In this document: positions 8,645 to 17,927 of the stretch, piece by piece
How the letters are laid out: each line of letters starts with the position of its first letter
Numbering within the stretch: the first letter of the stretch is position 1
NCBI RefSeq assembly: GCF_013978595.1
Contig: NZ_JACDTZ010000001.1
Coordinates: forward strand, 1,922,001-1,986,000
Source of the DNA: Corynebacterium haematomassiliense
Lineage (GTDB): Bacteria; Actinomycetota; Actinomycetes; Mycobacteriales; Mycobacteriaceae
Direction of reading: 5' to 3'
Length of the DNA: 64,000 nucleotides
Translations under genes and position numbers: made by a program
Notes under the pieces: model-generated
Database searches by the model: none
What the model was told of the DNA's origin: nothing
What the model saw: only the letters and a program-made list of their open reading frames with translations

Positions 8645-9351
8645 GCGAGCAGAAGGTAGCAGTAGTCACTGGCGGATCGGCAGGCATCGGGGAGGCCACC
8701 TGCAGGGCGCTGGCCAAGGACGGCTGGAAGGTCGTCGTGGCGGCGCGTCGCCTGGAGAAGTGCCAGCAAATCGCGGACGAAATTGGTGGGGTGGCGATGG
8801 AGTTGGACGTGGTGGACCGGGGGAGCGTCGAGAAGCTTGCGGCTCTTGAACGCGTGGACCTGCTGGTCAACAACGCCGGCGGCGCGAAGGAGCTGGACTT
8901 TCTGCGCGACGCGGACGACGCGGACTGGGAATGGATGTTCCAGACCAACGTGATGGGCACGATGCGCGTCACCCGCGCGCTGTACACGCAGCTCAAGGCG
9001 TCGAAAGGCCTGGTGGTCAACATCGGTTCGGTGGCTGGCACGGACGCGTACAAGGGCGGCTCCGGCTACAACGCGGCCAAGCACGGGCTCCGCGGCGTGA
9101 CCAGGGCGTTTCGGCGCGAGGAGGCGGAGAACGACATCCGCGTGTGCGAGATCGACCCCGGCCGGGTGAAGACGGACTTCTCACTGAACAGATTCAAAGG
9201 CGATGAGGAGCGCGCGAGCAAGGTCTACGAGGGCAAACAGAACCTCACCGCGGACGACATCGCCGAGGCGGTCCGGTGGGTGGCCAGCCTGCCGGCGCAC
9301 GTGAACATCGACACGATGAGCATCATGCCGGTGGACCAGGCGGAACGCTAG
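8641..9351 (+). CDS. short-chain dehydrogenase/reductase, NADP-type (YdfG-like)
   Basis: 236 residues with all classical SDR marks: the cofactor loop TGGSAGIG, an Arg pair after beta-2 (AARRLEK) that favours NADP(H), NNAG, and the catalytic Ser (GSVAG) with YNAAK. It is closest in feel to the YdfG group acting on 3-hydroxy acids or serine, but the substrate is not shown. ATG 8641 overlaps the LysE stop, making it the third gene of the alkB operon. Its stop overlaps that of the convergent capA-like gene by 4 bp (CTAG). Confidence 0.88.
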   Translation: MSEQKVAVVTGGSAGIGEATCRALAKDGWKVVVAARRLEKCQQIADEIGGVAMELDVVDRGSVEKLAALERVDLLVNNAGGAKELDFLRDADDADWEWMFQTNVMGTMRVTRALYTQLKASKGLVVNIGSVAGTDAYKGGSGYNAAKHGLRGVTRAFRREEAENDIRVCEIDPGRVKTDFSLNRFKGDEERASKVYEGKQNLTADDIAEAVRWVASLPAHVNIDTMSIMPVDQAER

Positions 9352-10341
9352 AGGTAGTCCACCACCTCGACGTTCAGGCGCTCGTGCAGGTCCGCCATCC
9401 ATCTATGAACATCCAGGTACTCGGCGGCCTCCACGAGCGGGATCACGTGGTGGTCGTAGCTGATCGGCGGGCCAACGGTGTAGGTGGGCATGAACCGGGC
9501 GCCGCTAAACGTGAACTCGCCAATCCCGCCGACCTTGGTCGGCTCCTCCCACTGGCCGTGCAGGAAGTTGCCGTGGGAGTACCAGACGGGCCCGGCAAAC
9601 GGCTCCACCACGTGCGGATGCCCGCCGAGCACCAGGTCAGCGCCGGCGTCCAAAGCAGTCGCGGCAGTCTCCTCCTGGAAGTCATTGGGCAGGGGCGCAT
9701 ACTCGTCGCCCATGTGCAGCATCACCACCGCGACGTCGACCTGTGAATCGAGGGCGGCGACTTGGTCGGCCAGGGTGTCGTCGATAAGCGATGCGAAATG
9801 CTCCTGCTCAACTGGCAGGCCGTTGGTGCCGTAGGTGAAGCCGAGGAAGCCGACGGTGATGCCGTTGGCCTCGATGATGCGGGGGACGGATTTGTCCTGA
9901 TCAGAGGCGTAACTGCCGGTGTAGAGCATGCCGCGCTCGCGCATGTTGCCTGTCGACGCCACCACGCCCCCGCCACCCCCTGTCCATCGAGTGGTTCGTG
10001 GCGTTGTTGACGATGTCCACGCCTGCTCCGGCGAGTGCATCGATGATCTCAGGCGGGGCGTTGAATTGGGGATACCCGGACAGCCCGAACTCCTCGCCGG
10101 CGACCGGGACCTCCATGTTGGCGGTGGTGATGTCCGCGTCCTGCATGTATTCGCTGACCGGCTCGAACATGCGCGAGAAGTCGAAGCCGGTGTCCGTGCG
10201 CGCGGTGGTGTACACGTCGGAGTGGACCAGGATGTCGCCGATGGAGCGGATGGTCACGGTGGACTCTTCTTCAACGACCTCGACTTCCTGTACACAGCCA
10301 ACAAGCAGGAGGGGCAGGGTAAACGCCCAGATTCTTCGCAT
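9348..10341 (-). pseudogene. CapA-family lipoprotein, interrupted by a frameshift
   Basis: Two minus-strand frames together make one CapA/poly-gamma-glutamate-synthesis-like metallophosphatase fold. The first (10341 to about 9980) has a lipobox (LPLLLVGC) and the early motifs IGDILVHSD and NMEVPV, then NNATNHSMDRG. The second (about 9978 to 9348) continues with VVASTGNM, GFTYGTNG, HMGDEY and GGHPHVVEPF. Continuity is restored by removing one base from the run of five C at 9976-9980. Either the gene is broken or the assembly has a homopolymer error. It is divergent from the S4-protein gene with 17 bp between. The intact protein would be a secreted lipoprotein of unclear enzymatic role. Confidence 0.8.
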
Positions 10342-10358
10342 GCCTTAGACTAACCGCT

Positions 10359-10646
10359 ATGCATATCGACGTGCCCATTTCCGGCGACACGATCAAACTC
10401 GGACAATTTCTCAAACTGGCCAACCTCGCCGAATCCGGCGGCCACGCCAAGGAGGCCATCAGCTCCGGCGAGGTCACCGTCAACAACGCGGTGGTCACCT
10501 CGCGGGGGCACTCGCTTATCGACGGCGATACCGTCGGCCTTGGCGCAGATTCAGCCACGGTAGTAGTCGACGGCGACGACGGCGACTACTTCGACGAACG
10601 CACCGCCAACGACGACTTCGACCCCGAGAAGTGGAGGAACCTGTAA
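10359..10646 (+). CDS. small S4-domain RNA-binding protein (YbcJ-like)
   Basis: 95 residues, essentially one S4 domain: IKLGQFLKLANLAESGGHAK then AISSGEVTVNN, VVTSRGHSLIDGD. Free-standing S4 proteins of this size bind structured RNA or ribosomal RNA; the exact role is unknown. The tail is acidic (VDGDDGDYFDERTANDD). The stop overlaps the ATG of the VOC gene by one base (TAATG), so the two are likely cotranslated. It also carries one exact copy of the GCTTATCGACG 11-mer (10514-10524). Confidence 0.82.
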   Translation: MHIDVPISGDTIKLGQFLKLANLAESGGHAKEAISSGEVTVNNAVVTSRGHSLIDGDTVGLGADSATVVVDGDDGDYFDERTANDDFDPEKWRNL

Positions 10647-11329
10647 TGCCCGCATTCGAAGGCAGGGAAGGCATGCCGTTCTGGCAGGACCTGGTCACCC
10701 AGAACCAGCTCAAGTCCACCCACTTCTACTCCCAGCTTCTGGGCTGGGAGATCGTGGACGGCACTGCCCGCAAGGAGGGCCTGCCGGTGGCCGGCATCGT
10801 GCCGGCACAGATGGACATGTGGGTGACGTCGTTCATCGGCAGCCCGGAGAACGTGGAGAAGCTGGGCGGCAAGGTGCTCAGCTCGGACGAGACCGTGACC
10901 CTGTGCCAGGACCCGGCCGGCGGCCTGTTCGGGCTGAAGGACCCGGAGGAGCGCTTCCTCGCCGCAGGTGAGCCGGGTGTTCCGGTGTGGTACGAGTACT
11001 CGGCTCCGAGCATGGACGCCATCGACTTCTACGGAGAGCTCTTCGACTGGGAGATCCGCGAGGAAGACGGCTACTTCATCGCCGTGGAGGACGGCGCGCC
11101 GTTCTTGGGCATGTTCGTCGGCGAGCACGCCCAGTGGTTCAGCTACTTCGGCGTGCGCGACGTGGACGCGGCCTGCACACAGGTGGAAAACCTCGGCGGC
11201 GGGGTGGAGTTCGGCCCCGAAAATGGCACCGCGGGCGTGCACGACGCCAACGGCGCCCAGTTCTTCCTCGCCGAGGTGGACGAACCCACCTTCGACGAGG
11301 TCGACGAAGCCGATTCCGTGCTGGGCTAG
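10646..11329 (+). CDS. two-domain VOC (glyoxalase/bleomycin-resistance fold) protein
   Basis: 227 residues with two tandem VOC units: the first starts at FWQDLVTQNQLKSTHFYSQLLGWEI, the second at WYEYSAPSMDAIDFYGELFDWEI, each followed by the paired beta strands of the fold. Such actinobacterial proteins are usually annotated as glyoxalase-like; no substrate or metal site can be assigned with confidence. ATG 10646 is preceded by GGAGG 10 bases upstream and overlaps the S4 stop. The stop overlaps the stop of the convergent gene by 4 bp (CTAG). Confidence 0.82.
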   Translation: MPAFEGREGMPFWQDLVTQNQLKSTHFYSQLLGWEIVDGTARKEGLPVAGIVPAQMDMWVTSFIGSPENVEKLGGKVLSSDETVTLCQDPAGGLFGLKDPEERFLAAGEPGVPVWYEYSAPSMDAIDFYGELFDWEIREEDGYFIAVEDGAPFLGMFVGEHAQWFSYFGVRDVDAACTQVENLGGGVEFGPENGTAGVHDANGAQFFLAEVDEPTFDEVDEADSVLG

Positions 11330-12003
11330 AGGGCGTCGGCGGCGTCTGTGACCCGGCGGCGGATCTCCGCCGGCGTGGAGATGAACCCGTCGGCGTGGTA
11401 CTCGGTGCCCTCGAGGCCAGAGCCTGCCCTGACCTGGATCAACCCGTCCACTGAGGGCTGAGTGGTGGGGAAGGTGACGATGTAGCGGTCTGCCTGCGGC
11501 AACTCTGCATCCCCGAGCGCCCACACCACCTCGGCGCCGGTTTCTTTCACTGCCTGAGCAGCATCTGCCACTGAGTCCACGTCCAAGATCGTGGTGCCGG
11601 ACAGCTCCGCGGCGGCGGCGACGTCCGGGCGCCAGAGCATGTCTTTGGCGTTTGCGGGGCCGTCCCAAAGCGAGACTGCCCACCTGCCGTTCGGCTCCGA
11701 CGGACGGAACACGACGCCCAGCTCGTGGGGCTCCACCGTGACTCCATCGGCCCACTTTGTCGCTGGCAGGGCGTGGTCGACGGCAGTGCCGAGCATGAGC
11801 ATCGCCGCGTGGGTGATGCGGTCCGGCAGCAGCGCCAGGTAATTCGGCCCGTCCTCGTAGGTGGCGTGCATGTAGGACGCCAGCTGCTCCAGCTGCAGCT
11901 CCGGCGGCATGTCGCGTTTGATGCCGCCGACGTTGAAGTCCGGGTCGCCCTGCTCGTTGATGTGCTCTACCAAATCGTCACCCTGTCCTCGGGGTCGATC
12001 CAC
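11326..12003 (-). CDS. hypothetical protein of 215-225 residues
   Basis: No family recognised. The protein has no signal peptide or membrane segment. It is rich in acidic and hydrophobic patches, with a central segment HAAMLMLGTAVDHALPATKWADG and a part resembling a small alpha/beta domain (TTILDVDSVADAAQAVKETGAEVVWALGD). The start is uncertain: GTG 12003 lies inside the end of the M13 peptidase gene, while TTG 11973 has AGGACAGGG upstream and also overlaps it. Either way it is coupled to the peptidase gene upstream. It is not a shadow: it has normal codon use and a clean stop shared with the VOC gene. Confidence 0.55.
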   Translation of the reverse strand: MDRPRGQGDDLVEHINEQGDPDFNVGGIKRDMPPELQLEQLASYMHATYEDGPNYLALLPDRITHAAMLMLGTAVDHALPATKWADGVTVEPHELGVVFRPSEPNGRWAVSLWDGPANAKDMLWRPDVAAAAELSGTTILDVDSVADAAQAVKETGAEVVWALGDAELPQADRYIVTFPTTQPSVDGLIQVRAGSGLEGTEYHADGFISTPAEIRRRVTDAADAL

Positions 12004-13847
12004 ATCGTGGAGCCCTGCTCCACCTCGAACGCCTCGTAGAACTCGGCGATGTTCGCGGCGATGACGTTGCAGCGGAACTCGTTCGGCGCGTGTGGGTCAA
12101 TGGCCAAGAGTTGCGCGGCCATCTCCGGGCGTGCCTTGGAGCGCCACACCCGCGCCCACGCCAGAAACAGTCGCTGGAAACCGGTGTACTCAGAGTTTAG
12201 GTCGCCGAACTTCTGGGGTTTTTCGTCGTCGATGCCGTTATCCTCCAGGTACTTCTTGTACGCCACCACGGCGATGCCCAGGCCGCCGAGGTCGCCGATG
12301 TTCTCGCCGAGGGTGAACTCGCCGTTGACGCCCTTCGTCTTCGTGCCCTCCAGCACGGACGGCACCAGGCCGTTGAACTGGCCGACCAGCTTGGCGGTCA
12401 GCTGCTCAAAGTTGGCGCGGTCCTCGTCGGTCCACCAGGAGTTGAGGTTGCCCAGCCCGTCGTAACGCGAGCCCTGGTCGTCGAAGCCGTGGCCGATCTC
12501 GTGGCCGATCACCGCGCCGATCGCGCCGAAGTTCTCCGCGGCGTCAGCGTCCGGGTCGAAGAACGGCGGCTGCAGGATCGCGGCGGGGAAGGTGATGTCG
12601 TTGACCACCGGGTTGTAAAACGCGTTGACGGTTTGTGGGGATGACACCCACTCCTCCCGGTCGGATGCCTTGCCGATCTTGGACAGCTGGTAGTCGTGCT
12701 CGAACGCGGCGCCGCGGCGGACGTTGTCCACCAGATCCTCGCCGAACTCCAGGCCCGCGTAGTTGCGCCACTTCTCCGGGTAGCCGATCTTGGCGTTGAA
12801 CTGCGCGAGCTTCTCCAGCGCGCGCTGCTTCGTCGGCTCGCTCATCCACTCCAGCTGCTGGATGCGGGAGCGGTAGGCGGCGATCAGGTACTCCACTAGC
12901 TCCAGCATCTTCTCCTTGGACGAGGGCGGGAAATGCTTATCGACGTAGCTCCGCCCAATATCCTCGCCTACCAGGCTCTCCGCGAGTCCCACACCACGCT
13001 TCCAGCGGTCGCGCTGCTCGGTAGCGCCGCTTAACTTTTTTCCATAAAACTCGAAGTTGGCCTTGCCGATCTCCTCGGAGAGCACGCCGGCGCGGGAGCG
13101 CAGGATGTTCCACGCGGCCCACAGCTGCCAGTCCGCCAGTGTTTCCCGGCGCAGCATGCCGTCCAGGTCCTCAGTAAACGACGGCATCATGTTGACGACC
13201 TTTCCGGAAAGACCGGAGGCGTCGAGAAGTGTGCGCACCAAAGGCGGCAACTCCTCAAGGTCGGTGGGGTTATAGGTGGCCACCGCGTCGCGCGCCTTGA
13301 CCACGTCCCAGTGGCTCGCCGCCAGCTGGGTCTCCAGGTTGACGATGCGCTCGGCGGCGATCTCAGGAGTCAGGCCCTGCAGGTACTTCGGCTCGAGGAA
13401 GCCGAGCATCTTCGCCACGTGCGCCTTGTAGGCGGCGAGGGTCTCCGCGTGGTCCTCGTCGCGGTAGTAGGCCTCGTCCGGCAGCCCCAGGCCGGACTGG
13501 AAGATGTAGGCGACGGAGTTCTCGCCCTGCGAGTCCTTCTCCACCCAGTAGCTCACCGGCCCGCCGACGCCGACGCGCTCCAGCTCGCCCAGGCCGCGGA
13601 CGAACTCGTCGACGTCCGCGACCTCGATCTTGGCCAGGTCCGGGTCGAGGGAGCTGATGTCGCCGGGGTTGTCCATGAAGGACCTAAACAGGGCGCCGCC
13701 CAAACCGGCACCGTCTTCCAAGATCGCCCGGACATCTTCTTCGGATTTGTCGCGCAGCATGTAGAACGCGCCGTCGATGCCGCGGTCAGCGGGGATTTCG
13801 TGGGTTTTCGCCCACGTGCCGTTTACAAGCTCAAAGAGGTCATTCAT
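11967..13847 (-). CDS. pepO: M13-family zinc endopeptidase (PepO/neprilysin-like)
   Basis: 626 residues. The gluzincin site is complete: VIGHEIGHGFDDQGSRYDG (HExxH) and the third ligand motif GENIGDLGG about 60 residues later, preceded by the substrate strand NAFYNPVVNDITFPAAILQPPFF. The C-terminal DPHAPNEFRCN matches the conserved end of M13 enzymes. It starts MNDLFELVNGTW with no signal peptide, so it is cytoplasmic, as is usual for bacterial PepO. The start overlaps the end of the cutinase-like gene by 8 bp, and it is probably the distal part of the emb-cutinase operon. Confidence 0.92.
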   Translation of the reverse strand: MNDLFELVNGTWAKTHEIPADRGIDGAFYMLRDKSEEDVRAILEDGAGLGGALFRSFMDNPGDISSLDPDLAKIEVADVDEFVRGLGELERVGVGGPVSYWVEKDSQGENSVAYIFQSGLGLPDEAYYRDEDHAETLAAYKAHVAKMLGFLEPKYLQGLTPEIAAERIVNLETQLAASHWDVVKARDAVATYNPTDLEELPPLVRTLLDASGLSGKVVNMMPSFTEDLDGMLRRETLADWQLWAAWNILRSRAGVLSEEIGKANFEFYGKKLSGATEQRDRWKRGVGLAESLVGEDIGRSYVDKHFPPSSKEKMLELVEYLIAAYRSRIQQLEWMSEPTKQRALEKLAQFNAKIGYPEKWRNYAGLEFGEDLVDNVRRGAAFEHDYQLSKIGKASDREEWVSSPQTVNAFYNPVVNDITFPAAILQPPFFDPDADAAENFGAIGAVIGHEIGHGFDDQGSRYDGLGNLNSWWTDEDRANFEQLTAKLVGQFNGLVPSVLEGTKTKGVNGEFTLGENIGDLGGLGIAVVAYKKYLEDNGIDDEKPQKFGDLNSEYTGFQRLFLAWARVWRSKARPEMAAQLLAIDPHAPNEFRCNVIAANIAEFYEAFEVEQGSTMWIDPEDRVTIW

Positions 13848-14700
13848 GCCCCAACTCTACCGCCGGAACGGGAATTTGGATGGGGGCTTGGGACTGCTCG
13901 ATAATCCAGTTGGAAGCCTCGCGCTGCTGCGCCAGGGTGTAGCCGCCGTGGGAGCCGATGTCGGAGAAAATGCCCAGCGACTTCAAACCCATCGCGCGGA
14001 ACAGCACGTTGAACTCGGCGAGCGGCACGCGGCCGGCCGCCAGGTTGGTGCGCATGGCGGGGGCGACCAGGCCGCGGTGCGATTCCTGCATGGAGCACAC
14101 CAGGTCGTCGACGCGGCAGATCTCCAGCACGCGCGGGCCGAGCACGCCGTAGCCGCCCGGTAGCGAGCCCAGCGAGCCGCGCGAGTGTGGGGACGTGCCG
14201 GCGGAGAGCACCGCGCCGTTGCCGCCCTGGTGCGGGTTGGCAAACAGCGCCACGCCGGAGACGCGCTCCGGCTCGATCGGGCCGCGGCCGTTGGCGATGT
14301 CGCTGGTGATGGTGGCGGCGATGTCCGCGCCCAGCGAGTAGCCGGTAAAGCTGAACTTCGCGTCCGGGCACGCGTTAGCCAGCCGGGACACAGTGGATCG
14401 TGCGCGCTTGAGCCCGCCCGCCTTGGACTTCTCGTACTCCGTGGTGGCGAACGGGGTGGACCGGTAGGACACCCACAGCGGGTGGATCTCCCCGCCGGTG
14501 CCCAGGCGGGTGAGCACGCCGGTCATGAACACGTTGCCGCCGTGCGGCACATAGTCCGGGATGCCCTCTGCCGTGTTGGCGCCGCCCGGCACCGCGACCA
14601 GGTAATGCGCGGCGCAGCTCTGCTGGGCCTGGGCCTGAACAGGGGCGGCGACCAGGGAACACAGCAGGGCAGCGGCAGCAGCAATTCTTGGCAGTTTCAT
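13840..14700 (-). CDS. secreted cutinase-family serine esterase
   Basis: 286 residues. Signal peptide MKLPRIAAAAALLCSLVAAPVQAQA, then an alpha/beta hydrolase of the cutinase/Culp family. The nucleophile elbow is GYSLGA (about residue 120) after a strand KFSFTG, and paired Cys residues (ACPDAKF; ICRVDDLVCS) are as expected for cutinase disulfides. The Asp of RVDDLVC and the His of SHGGY are good candidates for the rest of the triad. In Corynebacteriales these exported esterases act on mycolate or lipid esters. It lies 19 bp downstream of embC on the same strand, fitting a cell-envelope role. Confidence 0.85.
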   Translation of the reverse strand: MKLPRIAAAAALLCSLVAAPVQAQAQQSCAAHYLVAVPGGANTAEGIPDYVPHGGNVFMTGVLTRLGTGGEIHPLWVSYRSTPFATTEYEKSKAGGLKRARSTVSRLANACPDAKFSFTGYSLGADIAATITSDIANGRGPIEPERVSGVALFANPHQGGNGAVLSAGTSPHSRGSLGSLPGGYGVLGPRVLEICRVDDLVCSMQESHRGLVAPAMRTNLAAGRVPLAEFNVLFRAMGLKSLGIFSDIGSHGGYTLAQQREASNWIIEQSQAPIQIPVPAVELGHE

Positions 14701-14719
14701 AGCGAGGGGATTGTACCTT

Positions 14720-17700
14720 TTATTCCTCCGGGTCGCGCACCTTCATCGGACCAGGAGTGTACAGGCCCCACCTAGTGTTCTCAGCGATGTCCACCTGCGC
14801 CAGCGCCGGTGCCTCGCCTTCGGAGTTGGTGCGGCGCTCGTACTTGGCTACAGAGCCCCAGTCGCGCTGCCAGTCGCCCTTGAGGTAGCCCGGCACCTCG
14901 TAGGAGGTGTTCACGGCCTCCACCGGGGCGAGCGAGCCACCGCCGAGGAAGTCCATGAAGCCGGACAGCTTCGCCTTGCCCGGGGCATCCGGCATGATGC
15001 GGTACTCCGGGATCTCGTCCACGCCGGCGTGGTGGTAGAAGGGGCGCTGGCAGGGGTACTGGAACGCCACGGTCCAGTCCAAAAGACCCGGGGTCTCGGA
15101 GTCGAACATGGTGTTCAGCTCCACCAGCTTCGGGTTGCGCAGCGGGGTCACCGCCACCCAGTCCTTCTCAGCCAGGGAGGTGTCCTTGGCCACCAGGCGC
15201 ACGACGTCGGCGTCCTCGGGCAGGTCAGCGATGGGATAGCGCAGGTTGCGCCACTGCGGGGTCGGGCCCTGGTCCAGCATCTCCACAGCACCGAGCTTCT
15301 GTACGCCGCCATCGGTTTTTCGGCCGTACTGCAGCTCCAGCTCGTTGCCTTCCTGCTCGATGCCGTTGATGTCGTGGTGCTTGATGCGGCCGGCCACGGA
15401 CGCCACCAGCAGCGGACGCTCCTCGGAAACCTCAGGCAGGTCGAACCAGGAGGTCTCCAGCTCGGCGGACTGCGTCGGCTCGTCCTCGAACGTGCCCAGC
15501 ACCGGCACACGGGTGTAGTCCAGGCCGAACGGCAGGCGCACCGTCGAGCCGTTCACGCCGCGCATGGAGCGCGGGCGGTTGCCCTGCGTGTTCACGCGGG
15601 AGGTGGACTGCGCCTCGTCGGAGCCCGGGTCCACGTCGGCGGTGTCGTCGGACTGCACTTGCTGGTTGCTCGAGTCCGACGTGTCGGCGTTTTCGCTGGC
15701 GATAAAGGCGGGCACGCCGTCCGGGTGGAACCCGTGGTTGTCGCCGGAATCTAAGGAGCGGCCGAGCGGGACGCCGTCGATAGGCGAAAGGAATGCGTCG
15801 TTGGTGTCCTCCTCCAGCAGCACGTCCGCGCCCTGGGCGCAGCGCTCGCCCGCAAACGTGCGCACGTTGCCCATGCCCACGGAGTAGTCCGGCGCCTGGG
15901 AGATGAAGGACTTCACAAACGTCAGGCAGGACAGCGCCACAATCAGCGCCGCCGCCACGGCGATAGGGGCGGACATGACGCCGGCCCAGCGGGAGGCGTC
16001 GACAGGCTTCGGCGGGCGCATGGACTGCACCACGCCCACCACAAACACCACGAGTGCGATGGCCAGGACGACGGTGTTGAACTCCACGGCCTTCAGCTGC
16101 GGGGTGCGGTCCCACCACGGCACCGCGTAGGAGGACACGTACCACCAGCCGTTCCAGCCCGCCAGCGTGAGGGCCAGCAGGAACAGCACCGCGGCCGTGG
16201 CAAAGGAGCGGTTGCGCTTCGACTGCAATGCGATGCGCGAAAGCACCACCGAGCCGTAGGCCGCGATCGCCGCGCCAAGGCCGGCGTAGATGCCGAAGTG
16301 GTGCGTCCACTTCGTCGGCGTGAACATGAGGAAGAAGGTGGAAAAACCGATGATCAGCATCATGCGCTGCGCGGTCTTGGTCCTTTCGCCGCCGCGGGCG
16401 AACCACCACAGGGTCAGGCCGATGCACATCAGCAGCACGAACATGGGGAAGCGGCGCGCCAGCGAACCGTCCACCGTCTGCTCGAACAGCACGGAGTAGC
16501 GGCTCCACTCCTCGAACCAGTGCATCGCGGGGCCCACCTCGGAGCGCACCGCGGTCGCCTCCAGCACAGTCGCCAGCGTCTGGTCCTTGAACACCGGCAC
16601 CATCACAGCCATGCCGGCGCCCATGAACGGCGCGATCGAAGCGAGCTTTGCCTCTCGACGCCCAATGGTCCCCAACACCCAGGGCAAAGAAATCAGGAAC
16701 ACGCCCACAGCGGCGAGGCCGGTCGGGCCGCACGCCAGGGTCAGCGCCGCCACGACGGTGCCCCACGCGGCGGGGACCAAGCGGTCGGTCTCCATGGCGC
16801 GCTCGAACAGCGCCCAGGTGGCCATCAGGCCGAACGCGATGATCGGCTCCGGGCGGGTGCCGTTGTTGTACGGCAGCCAGAACGTCAAAAACACCAGCGC
16901 CGCGGTCCAGTGGGCGACGCGCCTGTTTGCAATCTCGGGGCCGAGCTTCGGCAGGATCTCGCGGGAGAGCAGCCACCACGTGCCCAGCCCCGCAAACAGC
17001 GCCGGCAGGCGCATCCACGTCGACGCCGTGGTGACCTGCGACATCAACGCCAGCAGGTCGTAGAACGGGGAGCCGAACGGGGCCTCCGGCACGCCGTACC
17101 AGCGGTAGTAGTTGGCCATGTAGTCCGTGTTGGCGGCCACGCGCGCCATGGTGAGCAGGAAGCCGTCGTCGGAGGTGTTAGCGCCGAAGATGTGCCAGAA
17201 GCCGAGGACGGCGGCCACCAGGCCGTCGAGAGGCTTCAGCCCCTGGCGGCGCAGGCGCGGGGCGGGCTTATCTAGCTTGCGCAGCGCGGCCAGGGAGATC
17301 AGGGCGCTGATCAGGCCGAGCACCATCGCCAGCGTCTTGATCAGCGTCGGCTTCGAGGTGAATCGCGAGTTGATGTCGACGTGGGCGGACAGGCCTGCGT
17401 CGATAAGCTTTTGCTCATCCTTGAGCTCGGTGTAGATGCCGGTGAGCTGCGGGCGGTAATCCTCCTCGTCGTCCTCCTCGGCGTAATCAGTGCCAGGGAT
17501 CTCCACGGTGGTTAAGTCGTGCGCGAGGTGGGCCTCGAGCTTCGCATCGTCGGGCAGCTTCTTCACCTGCGCCGGGGTGAGCTGCAGCAGCACCTCGTTC
17601 AGGGAGCTGACCACCAGGCCGCCGTCGGGGGAAGTGACAAAGAAGCCGCGGTCGCTGGCCTTCGGGGAACCCTCAGGCAGCGTGCCAAGGAGCAACGACT

Positions 17701-17926
17701 GGTCCTCGCGGAGCTCGTCGATAGCCGAAAGCGGCACGGTGACATCGAGCTGCTGCGGCGCGAGCGAAATCAGCGGCGCGTTCACGGACGCCACCGAGCC
17801 GTTCTGCGGCCACGCCACGGACGATTCCGTCTGCTTGACCGGCAGGAACGGCACGAGCAACAGCAGGACAAACGCGATCAAACCCGCGACAGTCGCGGTG
17901 GTCTGGACTCTTTTCACAGCGGACAC
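14720..17926 (-). CDS. embC: arabinofuranosyltransferase Emb
   Basis: 1068 residues, the expected size for the single Emb enzyme of corynebacteria (target of ethambutol). N-terminal TM1 (VAGLIAFVLLLLVPFLPV), a large periplasmic domain, then the GT-C membrane core with the acidic motif NTSDDGF and the conserved stretch WYGVPEAPFGSPFYDLL, and a C-terminal carbohydrate-binding periplasmic domain from about residue 700. It adds arabinofuranose from decaprenyl-phosphoryl-arabinose to the galactan-arabinan. GTG 17926 is one base from the aftA stop, so the two are one transcript. In C. glutamicum emb, aftA, dprE2 and dprE1 are contiguous (from memory). Confidence 0.93.
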   Translation of the reverse strand: MSAVKRVQTTATVAGLIAFVLLLLVPFLPVKQTESSVAWPQNGSVASVNAPLISLAPQQLDVTVPLSAIDELREDQSLLLGTLPEGSPKASDRGFFVTSPDGGLVVSSLNEVLLQLTPAQVKKLPDDAKLEAHLAHDLTTVEIPGTDYAEEDDEEDYRPQLTGIYTELKDEQKLIDAGLSAHVDINSRFTSKPTLIKTLAMVLGLISALISLAALRKLDKPAPRLRRQGLKPLDGLVAAVLGFWHIFGANTSDDGFLLTMARVAANTDYMANYYRWYGVPEAPFGSPFYDLLALMSQVTTASTWMRLPALFAGLGTWWLLSREILPKLGPEIANRRVAHWTAALVFLTFWLPYNNGTRPEPIIAFGLMATWALFERAMETDRLVPAAWGTVVAALTLACGPTGLAAVGVFLISLPWVLGTIGRREAKLASIAPFMGAGMAVMVPVFKDQTLATVLEATAVRSEVGPAMHWFEEWSRYSVLFEQTVDGSLARRFPMFVLLMCIGLTLWWFARGGERTKTAQRMMLIIGFSTFFLMFTPTKWTHHFGIYAGLGAAIAAYGSVVLSRIALQSKRNRSFATAAVLFLLALTLAGWNGWWYVSSYAVPWWDRTPQLKAVEFNTVVLAIALVVFVVGVVQSMRPPKPVDASRWAGVMSAPIAVAAALIVALSCLTFVKSFISQAPDYSVGMGNVRTFAGERCAQGADVLLEEDTNDAFLSPIDGVPLGRSLDSGDNHGFHPDGVPAFIASENADTSDSSNQQVQSDDTADVDPGSDEAQSTSRVNTQGNRPRSMRGVNGSTVRLPFGLDYTRVPVLGTFEDEPTQSAELETSWFDLPEVSEERPLLVASVAGRIKHHDINGIEQEGNELELQYGRKTDGGVQKLGAVEMLDQGPTPQWRNLRYPIADLPEDADVVRLVAKDTSLAEKDWVAVTPLRNPKLVELNTMFDSETPGLLDWTVAFQYPCQRPFYHHAGVDEIPEYRIMPDAPGKAKLSGFMDFLGGGSLAPVEAVNTSYEVPGYLKGDWQRDWGSVAKYERRTNSEGEAPALAQVDIAENTRWGLYTPGPMKVRDPEE

Positions 17927-17927
17927 C

